The notes beneath the pieces are model-generated. The model had not been told where the DNA came from and made no database searches. It worked only from the letters and a program-made list of their open reading frames with translations. A stretch of DNA of 64,000 nt, from NCBI RefSeq assembly GCF_000379685.1, contig NZ_KB903290.1:124001-188000 (forward strand), read 5' to 3'. A program made the translations under genes and the position numbers. Source of the stretch: Catelliglobosispora koreensis DSM 44566 (GTDB lineage Bacteria > Actinomycetota > Actinomycetes > Mycobacteriales > Micromonosporaceae). Positions 24,447 through 33,564 of this stretch are shown one piece after another; the first letter of the stretch is position 1; every line of letters begins with the position of its first letter.

Positions 24447-26489
24447 ATGGACCTCGATATGAGCCTGGCTGAGCGGGCTCGCTCAGGTGACGCTGAGGCG
24501 TTCGCGCAGATCTATGTCCGGTACCGGGACAACGTCTACAACTATTGCCTGAGTTATCTTCTGGGCCACCGGCAGGCAGCTGATGACGCGACCGCCGAGA
24601 CCTTCCTCGCCGTGATTGATGGACGTTTGCGTGGCTACGATCCGGCCCGGCCGCTCGTGGCTTGGCTTGTTGGCGTGGCCAGGAACAAGGCCCGCGATCA
24701 GGCCCGCAAGTCGGCGACGCACCGTGAGCTGGAGCCCTCTGAACCCGAGATCGCTCTGCGGCTTATGGCGGCCGCCGGTGATGACGACGTCGTAGCGGCA
24801 GAGGATGCCAGGCGCCTCGTCAGTGCCGCTGCCGCCGCACTCGACAACGACGACCGTCATTTGCTAGCGCTCTACCTACAGGAATGTGCGGGCAAACTTA
24901 CCCGCGACGAACTCGCGGGAGCGCTTGGCCTCGGCGTGGACCACGCGAACGTCAGGGTGTCGCGACTGCGTCAGCGGCTTTCCGACGCGGTGCTGACGCT
25001 GGTGCTCACGCGGCCGGTGCCGGACCAATGCCCGGTCGTCGCCGCGCTCGGCGCGACGGTCACCCCGCTGCTGCGCAAACGTGTGGCGGGGCACGCGCGA
25101 TCCTGTTCGGCATGCGGCAAACGCGGGCGCAAAATGCTGTCGGCACAGGCGATCCTTGCCGCAGTCCCGTTCCTGGCGGCGCCGGCGGTGGTGGCGCGAC
25201 GGGTATGGCCCGCGGCAGCCGCTCCTGCGGCGTTGTCCATGGTGGATATTCACCTGCCGTCTGCGACACCGGCAGCCGGGGCCTGGATCGCCAAGGCGGC
25301 TGGTGCGCTGATCGCGGCAGTCCTGGCCACGAGCGTGCTGGCCGCCGATAGCCCGTTTTCGGTGCCGCCCGGTGTCGCGACTGGTCCCGGCAGGCCCGAC
25401 GCGGCAGCACCAATCGATCCTGTCCCAGCACCGACTCCTGTGGAAACCCAGACTTCACCGGCACCGCAGCCGACGGTCTTACCGTCAGCCCCGGTCCTTC
25501 CGCCCGCGACGCGGCCTTCCGCCGGGGCACCGATGTGGGGGTACGCCTCGACGCGCGAACAGCAGCACGACGCCCCTCTCGGGCAGAGCCTCGACCTGCA
25601 CACCAACTGGCAGTGGAGCACAGCGCGCACGAGAATCGGTGAAGGACCGTATACCACCATGATGCGCACCGGCACCGGGCGGTACGCTGTGCGGATGCCC
25701 GGAATCGGTGCGGCGCAAGGGATAGCGCACACGAGCATCGCGAACTGGGGATACTACACAGCAGACACCTGCCAGCTCACCGGTTCCCGCGTGGACGGCC
25801 CCGACCAGATCGTCGAGGTGGCATGTTTCGACGCCGCCGGTGCCCCGAAGAACCTGCCGTTCCAAGTGGTATTTACCCGCCCCAGTAGCGCCGGAGGACT
25901 GCTGTCAGCACGGTATGACGCCGCTGCGACCGACAGCAGAGTGACCCGCACAGGGCCCGGCCGGTACACCTTCACGTCACCCGGCGTCCACAGTGGACAC
26001 GGGTATGCGCGCATCACCGCCGTGGGTAACCAGCGAGCGGTTTGCCGCCCCGCGTCGGTCGCCCCCGGGCTCACCGTCAGCATCGCCTGCGACTCCGCCG
26101 GGATCCCGACCGACACCGGATGGATGCTGTCCTACACCGAGCACGCTGGCTTGCTTGGCGAGCCGGCGGCGCCAGCGGGGTACGCGACCATCGCCTCTAA
26201 CGTCGTGGACGGTGCCCGGTCCTGGAGCACCAACAATGAGCTGCCCAGCGTGAGCCGCACCTCGCCGGGCACTTACGACCTGTGGTACCAGGGCCTCGGA
26301 CGGCCAGCCGTGTATCCAGGCGACGCTGTGGATGTGACCGCCATCGGCCCGGATGCCCGGTATTGCCGGACCCAGGCGTGGAACTCCTACTCATTCCCGC
26401 CCAAGGTTCGCATCATCATCTTGTGCTTCGATGGCAGCGGTGTGCGCGCTGACGCGTCGTTTGCCCTTTCCTACGTGCGTGCCCCGTGA
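24447..26489 (+). CDS. one-piece ECF sigma factor / zinc anti-sigma / extracellular sensor
   Basis: 680 aa from ATG 24447 (GGAAGGA about 9 nt upstream). Residues 1-180 are an ECF sigma: AFAQIYVRYRDNVYNYCLSY, DDATAETFLAVI, and region 4 LTRDELAGALGLGVDHANVRVSRLRQRL. Residues 195-223 hold a zinc anti-sigma-like motif, C195 and HARSCSAC (H217, C220, C223: HxxxCxxC). A membrane helix lies at about 280-300, then a Pro/Ala/Thr linker (302-362), then three repeats of about 105 residues outside the cell, each with paired cysteines and a core like RTGPGRYTFTSPG. Fused sigma/membrane/sensor proteins are known among actinobacterial ECF groups. Release of the sigma part would need proteolysis (inference). 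Confidence 0.82.
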   Translation: MDLDMSLAERARSGDAEAFAQIYVRYRDNVYNYCLSYLLGHRQAADDATAETFLAVIDGRLRGYDPARPLVAWLVGVARNKARDQARKSATHRELEPSEPEIALRLMAAAGDDDVVAAEDARRLVSAAAAALDNDDRHLLALYLQECAGKLTRDELAGALGLGVDHANVRVSRLRQRLSDAVLTLVLTRPVPDQCPVVAALGATVTPLLRKRVAGHARSCSACGKRGRKMLSAQAILAAVPFLAAPAVVARRVWPAAAAPAALSMVDIHLPSATPAAGAWIAKAAGALIAAVLATSVLAADSPFSVPPGVATGPGRPDAAAPIDPVPAPTPVETQTSPAPQPTVLPSAPVLPPATRPSAGAPMWGYASTREQQHDAPLGQSLDLHTNWQWSTARTRIGEGPYTTMMRTGTGRYAVRMPGIGAAQGIAHTSIANWGYYTADTCQLTGSRVDGPDQIVEVACFDAAGAPKNLPFQVVFTRPSSAGGLLSARYDAAATDSRVTRTGPGRYTFTSPGVHSGHGYARITAVGNQRAVCRPASVAPGLTVSIACDSAGIPTDTGWMLSYTEHAGLLGEPAAPAGYATIASNVVDGARSWSTNNELPSVSRTSPGTYDLWYQGLGRPAVYPGDAVDVTAIGPDARYCRTQAWNSYSFPPKVRIIILCFDGSGVRADASFALSYVRAP

Positions 26490-26555
26490 CGTTGGGTCTG
26501 GAGGTCTGGCAGGTCAGGGCCGATAATGAAGGTAGTTAAGGGGGAGGTGTTAGCT

Positions 26556-26984
26556 ATGGGCCAAGCACGCGACGCCCTAGACAAGCTCACCAAAGCAGCA
26601 ACCGTGAAACACGACATCAAAGCCGTTATGAGCGTTTACTCCGACGACGTCGTTCTATCCACGCCAGATGCCGGAGAGCTCAAAGACCGCACCGAAATCG
26701 CCGCCTACTGGAAGCAATTCCTTGACGGTTTCCCAGATGGCAAATACGAGTACCTCAGCAAGATTGAAGCGGGGGATAAGGCGATCGATGAGGGCTGGTT
26801 CGAAGGCACCAACACCAAGCCGGTGACCTTGCCCAACGGCGAAACGATGCCCGCCACCGGCAAACACATCCGGCTGCGCTCATGCGATATCGCCACGGTG
26901 AAGGACGGGAAGATCACCGAGCATCACATGTATTTCGACGAGCTCGATTTCCAGCGCCAGTTAGGACTCGCGCCCGCGGCGTAG
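26556..26984 (+). CDS. SnoaL-like/nuclear-transport-factor-2-fold protein
   Basis: 142 aa from ATG 26556 with GGGGGAGG 8 nt upstream; an ATG at 26526 lacks a site. Sequence blocks DIKAVMSVYSDDVVLSTPDAGE, EIAAYWKQFLDGFPDG, EGWFEGTNT, and DIATVKDGKITEHHMYFDEL match the SnoaL/ester-cyclase branch of the NTF2 fold. These cytosolic cone-shaped proteins catalyse cyclisation or hydrolysis or simply bind hydrophobic ligands. Nothing near it indicates a polyketide pathway, so the role is unknown. It lies 66 bp after the sigma-sensor gene on the same strand, perhaps with its own promoter. Confidence 0.75.
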   Translation: MGQARDALDKLTKAATVKHDIKAVMSVYSDDVVLSTPDAGELKDRTEIAAYWKQFLDGFPDGKYEYLSKIEAGDKAIDEGWFEGTNTKPVTLPNGETMPATGKHIRLRSCDIATVKDGKITEHHMYFDELDFQRQLGLAPAA

Positions 26985-27045
26985 GTGCCCATGTAACGTG
27001 CGGGACGTGATCGGGCGCCAGTCCGTTCTCGAGTTCCGGCCGATC

Positions 27046-27240
27046 TTAGGTACAGCTGGCTGGGTGCTTCCAGCGCCAGTCGTAGGTGCGGCCGACGATG
27101 TCTGCCTTGCCGTCGCGCCGGGGCGTTGCCTTCACCGAGTACGCGGTGGTGTCGGTGGGCCACAAGCAAAAGCCGTCATGATGTTTTGCCGTCAGCACGA
27201 CATATTTCGCGCCGGCCCGCTGCGTGATGCTGACCCATTG
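27046..27240 (-). pseudogene. alpha-L-fucosidase (GH29) remnant
   Basis: Between stop codons the minus strand reads [20 protein letters not shown], then [20 protein letters not shown], and further RDGKADIVG. This is the hallmark core of GH29 alpha-L-fucosidases (the AGAKY ... KHHDGF block). Only about 60 residues remain of an enzyme of some 450, with no start codon, and a TAG sits directly before it. After DIVG the similarity fades ([14 protein letters not shown], stop). It abuts the stop of the AI-2E gene. A genuine decayed fragment, not a gene. Confidence 0.8.
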
Positions 27241-27246
27241 CTAGGG

Positions 27247-28353
27247 TCAGGCCGCTTCTTCGACGGCGATCTCCTCGGGCTCGGGCGGGGCAGGGTCGCT
27301 GAGCTGTTCGCGCAGGTAGTTCCAGATGACAGCGATGACGGCGGCGATGGGCACGGCCAGGAGGCTGCCGACGATGCCGGCCAGGCTGCCGCCGAGGGTG
27401 ACGGCGAGCAGGATGACGGCGGCGTGCAGGTTGAGGCCGCGGCTTTGGATGATGGGCTGAAGGACGTTTCCTTCAAGCTGCTGCACGGCGACGATGATGG
27501 CCAGCACGATGAGTGCGTCTATCGGGCCGTTGGACACCAGCGCGATGAGCACCGCGACGAAGCCAGCGAACAGGGCGCCGATGATCGGCACGAACGCTGA
27601 GACGAAGGTCAGGACCGCGAGCGGCAGCACTAGAGGTACGCCGACGATCCATAGGCCCAGTCCGATGAGGACGGCATCGATGAGCCCGACGAACGCCTGG
27701 GAGCGCATGAACGAGCCGAGGGTATCCCAGCCGCGCTCGGTCACGGCGGGGATGTCTTTGGCCAGGCGGCCGGGCAGCTGCCTGGTCAGCCACGGCAGAA
27801 ACCGCGGGCCGTCCTTGAGGAAGAAGAACATGAGGAACAGGGCCAGGATCGTGGTGACCACGCCGTTGACGACCGTGCCGACACCGGTCAAAGCGGTGGT
27901 GACAATGCTGCCAACGCTTTGTTTGATCCGGTCGAGCGCTGCCTGCAAGCCCTGGGCCACCTCGTCGTCGCCAAGGTTGAGCGGCGGCCCGGCCGCCCAA
28001 TCCCGAAGCTTTTCGATGCCGCTAGTGACGCCTGTGGCCAGCTCACCCGACTGAGACGCCACCGGCACCGCGATCAGGACGACGGTGCCGGCGGCGATCA
28101 GGAGAAACAACACGGTCGAGGCAGTCGCGGCCAGGGCTGGCCGCCATCCGTGCCGGCGCAGGAAATTGTTCAGCGGCCAGGTGAAGGTGGTGAGCAGGAG
28201 GGCGATCACCACCGGCCAGACGATCGACCACATCTTGCCCACAAGCCACAAGACGGCGACGGACATCAGCAGGATCAGCAGCATCTGAAGGGAGATGCGC
28301 GAGGTGGTCCGCAGGGCGGCCTGCGTTTTCGCCGAGTTCAGGTTCCGTGGCAT
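27247..28353 (-). CDS. AI-2E family transporter (permease)
   Basis: 368 aa, same family as the 10968 gene. N-terminal helices ISLQMLLILLMSVAVLWLVG and WPVVIALLLTTFTWPLNNFL, a soluble middle (GIEKLRDWAAGPPLNLGDDEVAQGL), and the conserved C-terminal block VLTFVSAFVPIIGALFAGFVAVLIALV with QQLEGNVLQPIIQSRGLNLHAAVILLAV. The tail is acidic (PAPPEPEEIAVEEAA). Substrate unknown. A helix-rich membrane protein of normal length; the fucosidase scrap lies immediately behind it. Confidence 0.88.
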   Translation of the reverse strand: MPRNLNSAKTQAALRTTSRISLQMLLILLMSVAVLWLVGKMWSIVWPVVIALLLTTFTWPLNNFLRRHGWRPALAATASTVLFLLIAAGTVVLIAVPVASQSGELATGVTSGIEKLRDWAAGPPLNLGDDEVAQGLQAALDRIKQSVGSIVTTALTGVGTVVNGVVTTILALFLMFFFLKDGPRFLPWLTRQLPGRLAKDIPAVTERGWDTLGSFMRSQAFVGLIDAVLIGLGLWIVGVPLVLPLAVLTFVSAFVPIIGALFAGFVAVLIALVSNGPIDALIVLAIIVAVQQLEGNVLQPIIQSRGLNLHAAVILLAVTLGGSLAGIVGSLLAVPIAAVIAVIWNYLREQLSDPAPPEPEEIAVEEAA

Positions 28354-28387
28354 GGGACCACCTTAGGAGATCCAGTAAAGAGGACCG

Positions 28388-30316
28388 TCAGATGAGGCCG
28401 AGGACCGCCTTGGCGACTTCGATCGAGGTAGCTTCGGGGTCGCCAGGAACATGAATGCGGATCTCGATGCCGAGCGTGTGCCCGTCGACGACGACTTTGA
28501 GGATTCCGTCGAACCATGCTCGCTCGGTGCCGGGGATGATGACCGTGCGGGCGTTGTCGGGCGTGGGTTCGGTTTCGGGCATCATGAACAGTCCGACTTG
28601 ATCGACCTGCTGGAACTTGGTCACCGGGTCCACCGGGCCGTACCAGGCGGAGTAGCCGCAGGTTTTCGCGCCGTGCGGGGTCAGCTTGTCGGGCAGAATC
28701 GCGCCGTCGAATTCCCAAGGCCCGCCCGGATTTACTCCTTCGCGCGGAAAGCCTTTGAGGATCACGTGCGGGTGCGGGCAGTTGACCGGCCAGACTGCCT
28801 TCTTGCCGTTGGTGCCAGACCCAGTACCAGGCGGTGGTGGTGTGGGGGTTTTGTTGTCGGGTAGGTGGTAGGTGATGAAGGTGCGTGCGGTGGCGTTGAC
28901 GTCGGTGATGGCGCGTAGCTGGCTGTCGGCCTTGACCCGCAGTGGGGCGATGACGGACTCGACGATGGGCCGGATGCTGGGGTCGATGTTGTTCAGGAGC
29001 AGGTGTTCGAATAGTTCGCGTGCTTTCTGGACGTCGTTTCGGTGCACATCAGCTTTCACAATGAGGGCTGGTGATTCTGACAGGCTGCTTTTGGCTAGCT
29101 CGGCGGGTTCTTGCCGGTTTTGGTAGCGGTAACGCGCGGTTTTGTCTGGGGCGAGGGTGTCGTCTGCCGCGGTGCGGGTGGCCAGGTCGTTGCGCCCAGC
29201 TGTCCAGGTGACTTTTGATCCGGCCGCCGACCCTGCGGTGCGCAGGTCGACACCGAACGCGGCGGCGCAGTCGGCGATTAGGTCGGGGATAGCGGGCTGG
29301 TTTTGGGTGACGGTCAGGGTGAACTGCCCGGTCACGATTTGGGTGTCAACACCGAAGGAGGAGTGGGTGGGTTCGGCTTTGAGGTCGGCTCGCCATTTGA
29401 CCAGGAACGATGACAGTTGCAGGACCATGGCCAGGACGCCGAACACGTCGGTGACAAGGTTGACGACCGGCTGGGTGAACGTGGTGATGAGCCCTTGGAC
29501 CGCGGCGGCGGCCAGGTCGACGGCGGTGTTCCAGATTTTGCCGAGGAACCCGAAAAGCCCGCCACCAGCGGTGTCCACTTTGGCCAGTGCGGCCACGTCA
29601 GCGATCGCATGCTGAATAAACGTCGCGGCGAACGAGCACACCCCCTGCGCACTGGCAAGCGTGAGCGAACCAGCCTTCGATGTGCCGGCGGCCTTGGCCC
29701 CAGCCGCCGCAACGGACCCCGCCGGCGCCCTCGCGGGGTCAGCACCCTTCGCCGCCGGCGACGCAAGCTCAGCCTGCGCCCCGGCCGGTGCGAGAGCACC
29801 CGCCTTCGGGGTGCCAGGCGGTTTCATCCCTGCGGTCGCATCAGCAAGGAACAGGGCGATCACCAGACTGGGGAACACGATCCGGCCCGCGCTGGACCAG
29901 TCCTGTGCTCCCATCAAATCCCGGGAAAACCTCGCACCCGGACTGTCAAAAGACTTCACCCAGGCGGCGACCAGATACGCCACCGGCGGAACACCAGGGC
30001 GCACCGGAACAAGCCCGTCAAGTGCTTCACCCGTGACACCGCCACCATTAGCGGCCTCCACGGCTAGATTGCGCACCTGCCAGCGCGACAACCGCACCAC
30101 CGGCCCAGCCGTCACCGAAACAGCATCATCAAACACCCCAACCCCAGCACCCATCAGCACTTCAGAAACGACAGCAAGACCAGCCTCACCAAAAGGCAAC
30201 GCCCGCAACGTAGTGATCTGAGAATTCTCGCGGCTCTCGCTCACTGAGCCGGTGTCTTTGGTGCATCCGCTCAAGAGAACCGCGGCCGCGATGAAAGCCG
30301 CGCCCCAGCGTTTCAT
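28388..30316 (-). CDS. large lipoprotein of unknown function
   Basis: 642 aa. The start ATG at 30316 overlaps the upstream SGNH stop (ATGA) and gives a perfect lipoprotein signal, MKRWGAAFIAAAVLLSGC, with Cys18 as the acylated residue. Residues ~55-175 form a conserved-looking domain; ~185-245 are a low-complexity Ala/Pro/Gly stretch (PAGAQAELASPAAKGADPAR). A hydrophobic helical middle follows (~250-330), and after a Pro-rich spacer comes a C-terminal beta-rich ~150-residue domain with one CPHPHVILKG segment. No known family recognised. Co-expressed with a secreted hydrolase, so a cell-surface role is likely. Confidence 0.75.
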   Translation of the reverse strand: MKRWGAAFIAAAVLLSGCTKDTGSVSESRENSQITTLRALPFGEAGLAVVSEVLMGAGVGVFDDAVSVTAGPVVRLSRWQVRNLAVEAANGGGVTGEALDGLVPVRPGVPPVAYLVAAWVKSFDSPGARFSRDLMGAQDWSSAGRIVFPSLVIALFLADATAGMKPPGTPKAGALAPAGAQAELASPAAKGADPARAPAGSVAAAGAKAAGTSKAGSLTLASAQGVCSFAATFIQHAIADVAALAKVDTAGGGLFGFLGKIWNTAVDLAAAAVQGLITTFTQPVVNLVTDVFGVLAMVLQLSSFLVKWRADLKAEPTHSSFGVDTQIVTGQFTLTVTQNQPAIPDLIADCAAAFGVDLRTAGSAAGSKVTWTAGRNDLATRTAADDTLAPDKTARYRYQNRQEPAELAKSSLSESPALIVKADVHRNDVQKARELFEHLLLNNIDPSIRPIVESVIAPLRVKADSQLRAITDVNATARTFITYHLPDNKTPTPPPPGTGSGTNGKKAVWPVNCPHPHVILKGFPREGVNPGGPWEFDGAILPDKLTPHGAKTCGYSAWYGPVDPVTKFQQVDQVGLFMMPETEPTPDNARTVIIPGTERAWFDGILKVVVDGHTLGIEIRIHVPGDPEATSIEVAKAVLGLI

Positions 30317-31128
30317 CGTGGGTCCCGGGTGCTCAGGATGAGTGCGGCCAGGAAGTCGTGGCCGGCCGTGCTCGGGTGGCTGTCGTTTTCGGCGCAGATG
30401 AGTGTCAGCTGACACAGGATCGCCCTTCTAGCGTCACCAGGCGGGTTGAAAACCGGTGCTGGATTGGCGAATCCGGCGTCTACGGAAGCCGCGACCTGTG
30501 CCATGGCTGTGTTCAGCATGCCGATCAAATGGTCGGCCAGGCCAACGTTGATGAGTTCGACAGTGAAGGCGCCTAGCAGCACGATGTGCGCGTGCGGGGC
30601 AGCCGATCGCAGGCGCGATAACGTTTGGCGCAGCCTTTCGGCCAGCGCGGCGATCTCGGCGGGAGCGCGCTGCTGGACACATTGGATGTCTGGGCATGAC
30701 TCAAGGAAAAGCCGGATATCGTTGCCCCACAAGGTAACGGTGATCAGGCCACGGTGCCCGCGCGGCTGCGAGGCGAGGAACGCTTCGGCGGCGGCAACCT
30801 GACTGCCGGTGTAGTCGTCATGCAGGCTGAATCCGCTAGCCCGCCAGATGCAAGGACCGGAGAGGAAACTGGCGGTGGTTTCGCCGGGGCACGAGTAGTT
30901 CACGGTTGTCCCGCGGACGGTCCGCGCGATGACGTCGGTGAATCCAGTGAACGCGGAGGGCGGCAGGCCGGCCAGGGCTTTGGCGGTGGTGAAGCCGTAG
31001 GGCAGTGAGTCGCCCAGCGCCAGGTGATAGCGGACTGGTGGGCGGGCCGAGGCGGAGCCTGCGGCGGCAACCGGGACGGTTACCACGATCAGCACGATGG
31101 CGAGAATCCGGGAAAGGTATCTGTTCAC
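30313..31128 (-). CDS. secreted SGNH/GDSL-family hydrolase
   Basis: 271 aa with signal peptide (YLSRILAIVLIVVTVPVAAAGSASA). SGNH blocks: ALGDSLPYGF (nucleophile Ser near 40), NYSCPGETTASF (Gly of block II), TLWGNDIRLF (Asn of block III), and DSHPSTAGHDFLAAL (catalytic Asp/His of block V). Cysteines in NYSC, GPC, SCPDIQC and LCQLTLIC suggest disulfides, as in actinobacterial extracellular lipases/esterases. Substrate unknown: an ester lipid or acetylated sugar. First gene of an operon with the lipoprotein (4-bp overlap); divergent from the sensor kinase at 31215. Confidence 0.88.
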   Translation of the reverse strand: MNRYLSRILAIVLIVVTVPVAAAGSASARPPVRYHLALGDSLPYGFTTAKALAGLPPSAFTGFTDVIARTVRGTTVNYSCPGETTASFLSGPCIWRASGFSLHDDYTGSQVAAAEAFLASQPRGHRGLITVTLWGNDIRLFLESCPDIQCVQQRAPAEIAALAERLRQTLSRLRSAAPHAHIVLLGAFTVELINVGLADHLIGMLNTAMAQVAASVDAGFANPAPVFNPPGDARRAILCQLTLICAENDSHPSTAGHDFLAALILSTRDPR

Positions 31129-31214
31129 GACATTGATGGTCAGCCGCCTGCGTGGCCGTGACGTCGGTAGTTTTACGCATTTGCTAGATCGGCGATAGAT
31201 GGCATCCTGACCTC

Positions 31215-32906
31215 GTGAAAGCCCGTGCTGCCGCCCTGCTCGTGATCGCCGCGTTGCTGCTTGCGTTTCGCATCTGGTACTTCGTGCGGCTCGGCGATTG
31301 GCTGTGGCTGATGCTCATTACGGCCACCGTGCAGTACACGGTGATTGTCGCTGGCGTGATCGCGACCCGGCGGCGCCCAGATAGCCGGGTTGGCCTGATC
31401 TTGCTGGCGTGGGGTTTCTTCGTTGTCCTTAGAGGACCGGGCACCGCCGAGAGTGGCGCGCTGCTGGTCATCGAGAGCAGCTTGCAGCCCTGGTACTGGA
31501 TCCTGCTCGCCCACGCGATGCTGACTTACCCGGACGGGCGAGCGCACACCCGCACCGAACGGGTGTTCCTGCTCGTGGGCTATCTGTGGCCGCTGTGGTG
31601 GTTCACCGCGTGGCTGTTCGCCGAACCGGCCTGGCTGTCTAACTGTCCCGCCAATGGCTGCCCGCCCAACCCGTTTCTGATTGAGCCGACCAAACCGTTC
31701 GTTGACCTGTGGTTCACGTTCAACAATGTGATCGCTATCGGCATCGGGCTCTGGTTCCTTAGCTTGGTTATCTTGCGGCGGCGGCGAATGGCGGCACCAC
31801 AGCGGCGAAGTGCCGCGCCGGCGCTGTGGGCGACCGGGGTGCTGCTGTTCGCGTACCTTCTGGAAGCGGCGCTGTTCTTGTTCCAGGTTCCCGATGGCGA
31901 TCTGTGGGCGGTGATGTATTGGACTAAGCGTCTGGCCACCTTCCTGGTACCAATCGGGTTGTTGATCGCTCTGGTGAACACCAAGCTGGCGCGGGCCGAT
32001 GTGGCGGCCCTGCTGGTGCGGCTTCGTCACGCTGACGCTGGCGAACTGCAGGCGAGCCTGGCGAAATTGTTTCGTGATCCGTCCGTGCGCATTGTCCAAG
32101 AGGTCTCGCCGCAGGAGCACAGTGAAGTCACCGACCTCGGCGATGGCTACGTGATGCTGCACCATCAAAGTGCCCGCACCGAAGACCCGGAGCTGTTCGA
32201 GGCTGGTGTCGCCGCGGCGCGGATGACCATCGACAACGCTCGCCTGAGCCGGCAGGTTCAAGCACAGCTGGCCGAGGTGAGTGCCTCCCGCGAACGGCTC
32301 GTCCAGGCCGCTGAGGCGGAACGTAAACGGGTGGAACGGGATCTGCATGACGGTGCGCAACAGCAACTGATTGGCGTAGGTCTCGCGCTGCAAACCGCTC
32401 GCCTGGAGATGCCCGACAGTCATCCGGTGGCCGCGATGCTCGATGACGCGACCGGTCAGCTGCGGCAGTCAATTGACGAATTGCGTTCGCTGGCAAGGGG
32501 TTTGCGCCCGGCCATGCTCACCGAACGTGGACTGGCCACAGCTCTTGCCGAGTTGCGCCGCCGCAGCAACGTGCCGATAGCACTTGAAGTCGACACGCGC
32601 CGGTTCGGCGAAGATGTCGAGACCACGGCATACTTCGTTGTCAGCGAAGCACTTCAGAACGCCACCCGGCACGCTTGCGGCGCGCACCTCCAGGTCCGCG
32701 TGACTTTTTCCAGCGATGAACTGCAGATTCTGGTACGCGATGATGGCCCCGGCGGCGCCGATGTCCACAAAGGATCTGGGCTGCGCGGCTTGTCCGACCG
32801 GGTGACCGCCATCGGCGGAACCCTTACCGTGCAAAGCCCGCCCGGCCAGGGCACCACCATCGAGGCGCGCATCCCGGCCACACCCCTCACGCAGCGGAGT
32901 GAATGA
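31215..32906 (+). CDS. NarL/DegS-type sensor histidine kinase with membrane N-terminus
   Basis: 563 aa from GTG 31215. The first ~265 residues form about seven membrane helices with an outside loop bearing paired cysteines (SNCPANGCPPN). A linker coiled coil (ARLSRQVQAQLAEVSASRERLVQ) leads to a HisKA_3 domain, ERKRVERDLHDGAQQQLIG (phospho-His in DLHDG). The ATPase ends with SEALQNATRHA (N box), RDDGPGGAD and KGSGLRGLSDRVTAIGG. It phosphorylates the response regulator encoded next (ATGA overlap at 32903). The signal is unknown; the divergent lipoprotein/SGNH operon is a candidate target. Confidence 0.9.
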   Translation: MKARAAALLVIAALLLAFRIWYFVRLGDWLWLMLITATVQYTVIVAGVIATRRRPDSRVGLILLAWGFFVVLRGPGTAESGALLVIESSLQPWYWILLAHAMLTYPDGRAHTRTERVFLLVGYLWPLWWFTAWLFAEPAWLSNCPANGCPPNPFLIEPTKPFVDLWFTFNNVIAIGIGLWFLSLVILRRRRMAAPQRRSAAPALWATGVLLFAYLLEAALFLFQVPDGDLWAVMYWTKRLATFLVPIGLLIALVNTKLARADVAALLVRLRHADAGELQASLAKLFRDPSVRIVQEVSPQEHSEVTDLGDGYVMLHHQSARTEDPELFEAGVAAARMTIDNARLSRQVQAQLAEVSASRERLVQAAEAERKRVERDLHDGAQQQLIGVGLALQTARLEMPDSHPVAAMLDDATGQLRQSIDELRSLARGLRPAMLTERGLATALAELRRRSNVPIALEVDTRRFGEDVETTAYFVVSEALQNATRHACGAHLQVRVTFSSDELQILVRDDGPGGADVHKGSGLRGLSDRVTAIGGTLTVQSPPGQGTTIEARIPATPLTQRSE

Positions 32907-33556
32907 TGCGACTCGTCATTGCAGATGACTCTCTGATCATCCGGGCCGGATTAATCAAACTGCTCGGTGCCATAGATACCTTCGATGTCGTGGGGGAGGC
33001 GGCCGATGCTGAACAGCTGCACCGCATCATCGCCCACGAGCGACCCGACGTCGCGGTGGTCGACATCCGCATGCCGCCAACGCATACAGATGAAGGGATC
33101 CGGGCCGCTTCGCGTATCCGCCGTGAGCATCCGTCGGTCGCTGTTTTGGTGCTATCGCAATACATTGAGGCGGCATACGCCATGGAGCTCCTCGAGGGCG
33201 GCAGCACGCACGTGGGCTACCTGCTCAAGGACCGCATCTTGCAGCGGGCCACCCTGATCGAGGCGATCGGCCGTATCCGCGATGGAGAAGTTGTCGTTGA
33301 CTCCACGCTCGTTGACGCTCTGCTGGCGGCACCGGCCGTGCCCGCGGCGCTGGAGGCGTTGTCGGAGCGTGAGCGTGAGGTGCTCGCGTTGATGGCCGAG
33401 GGCCTGACCGACCGGGGCATCGCCGAGCGGCTCTCCGTTTCGCCCCGCACTGTTGGCACCCACATTCAGCACATCTTCGACCGGCTCGGAATCGCCGACA
33501 CCGCAACGGACAACCGCCGTGTGCGGGCCGTTCTGTCCTATCTGGACGCCATCTAA
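32903..33556 (+). CDS. LuxR/NarL-type response regulator
   Basis: 217 aa. Receiver domain: acidic pair in VIADDS, phospho-acceptor Asp in VAVVDIRMPP, Ser in VLVLSQY, and Lys in YLLKDR. The C-terminal LuxR helix-turn-helix is ALSEREREVLALMAEGLTDRGIAERLSVSPRTVGTHIQHIFDRLGI. Overlaps the kinase gene by 4 bp, forming a standard two-component pair. Target genes unknown. Confidence 0.92.
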   Translation: MMRLVIADDSLIIRAGLIKLLGAIDTFDVVGEAADAEQLHRIIAHERPDVAVVDIRMPPTHTDEGIRAASRIRREHPSVAVLVLSQYIEAAYAMELLEGGSTHVGYLLKDRILQRATLIEAIGRIRDGEVVVDSTLVDALLAAPAVPAALEALSEREREVLALMAEGLTDRGIAERLSVSPRTVGTHIQHIFDRLGIADTATDNRRVRAVLSYLDAI

Positions 33557-33564
33557 ACGAGCGG

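Noticed and set aside
26924-27169. 81-codon minus-strand frame over the SnoaL end and the following gap
   Set aside because: Out of frame with the fucosidase remnant and composed of His/Arg-rich residues; the remnant frame carries the recognisable motif.
31173-32423. 416-codon open frame antisense to the sensor kinase
   Set aside because: Fully complementary to a clear histidine kinase; Gln/Arg/Pro-rich translation without domains; an effect of high GC.
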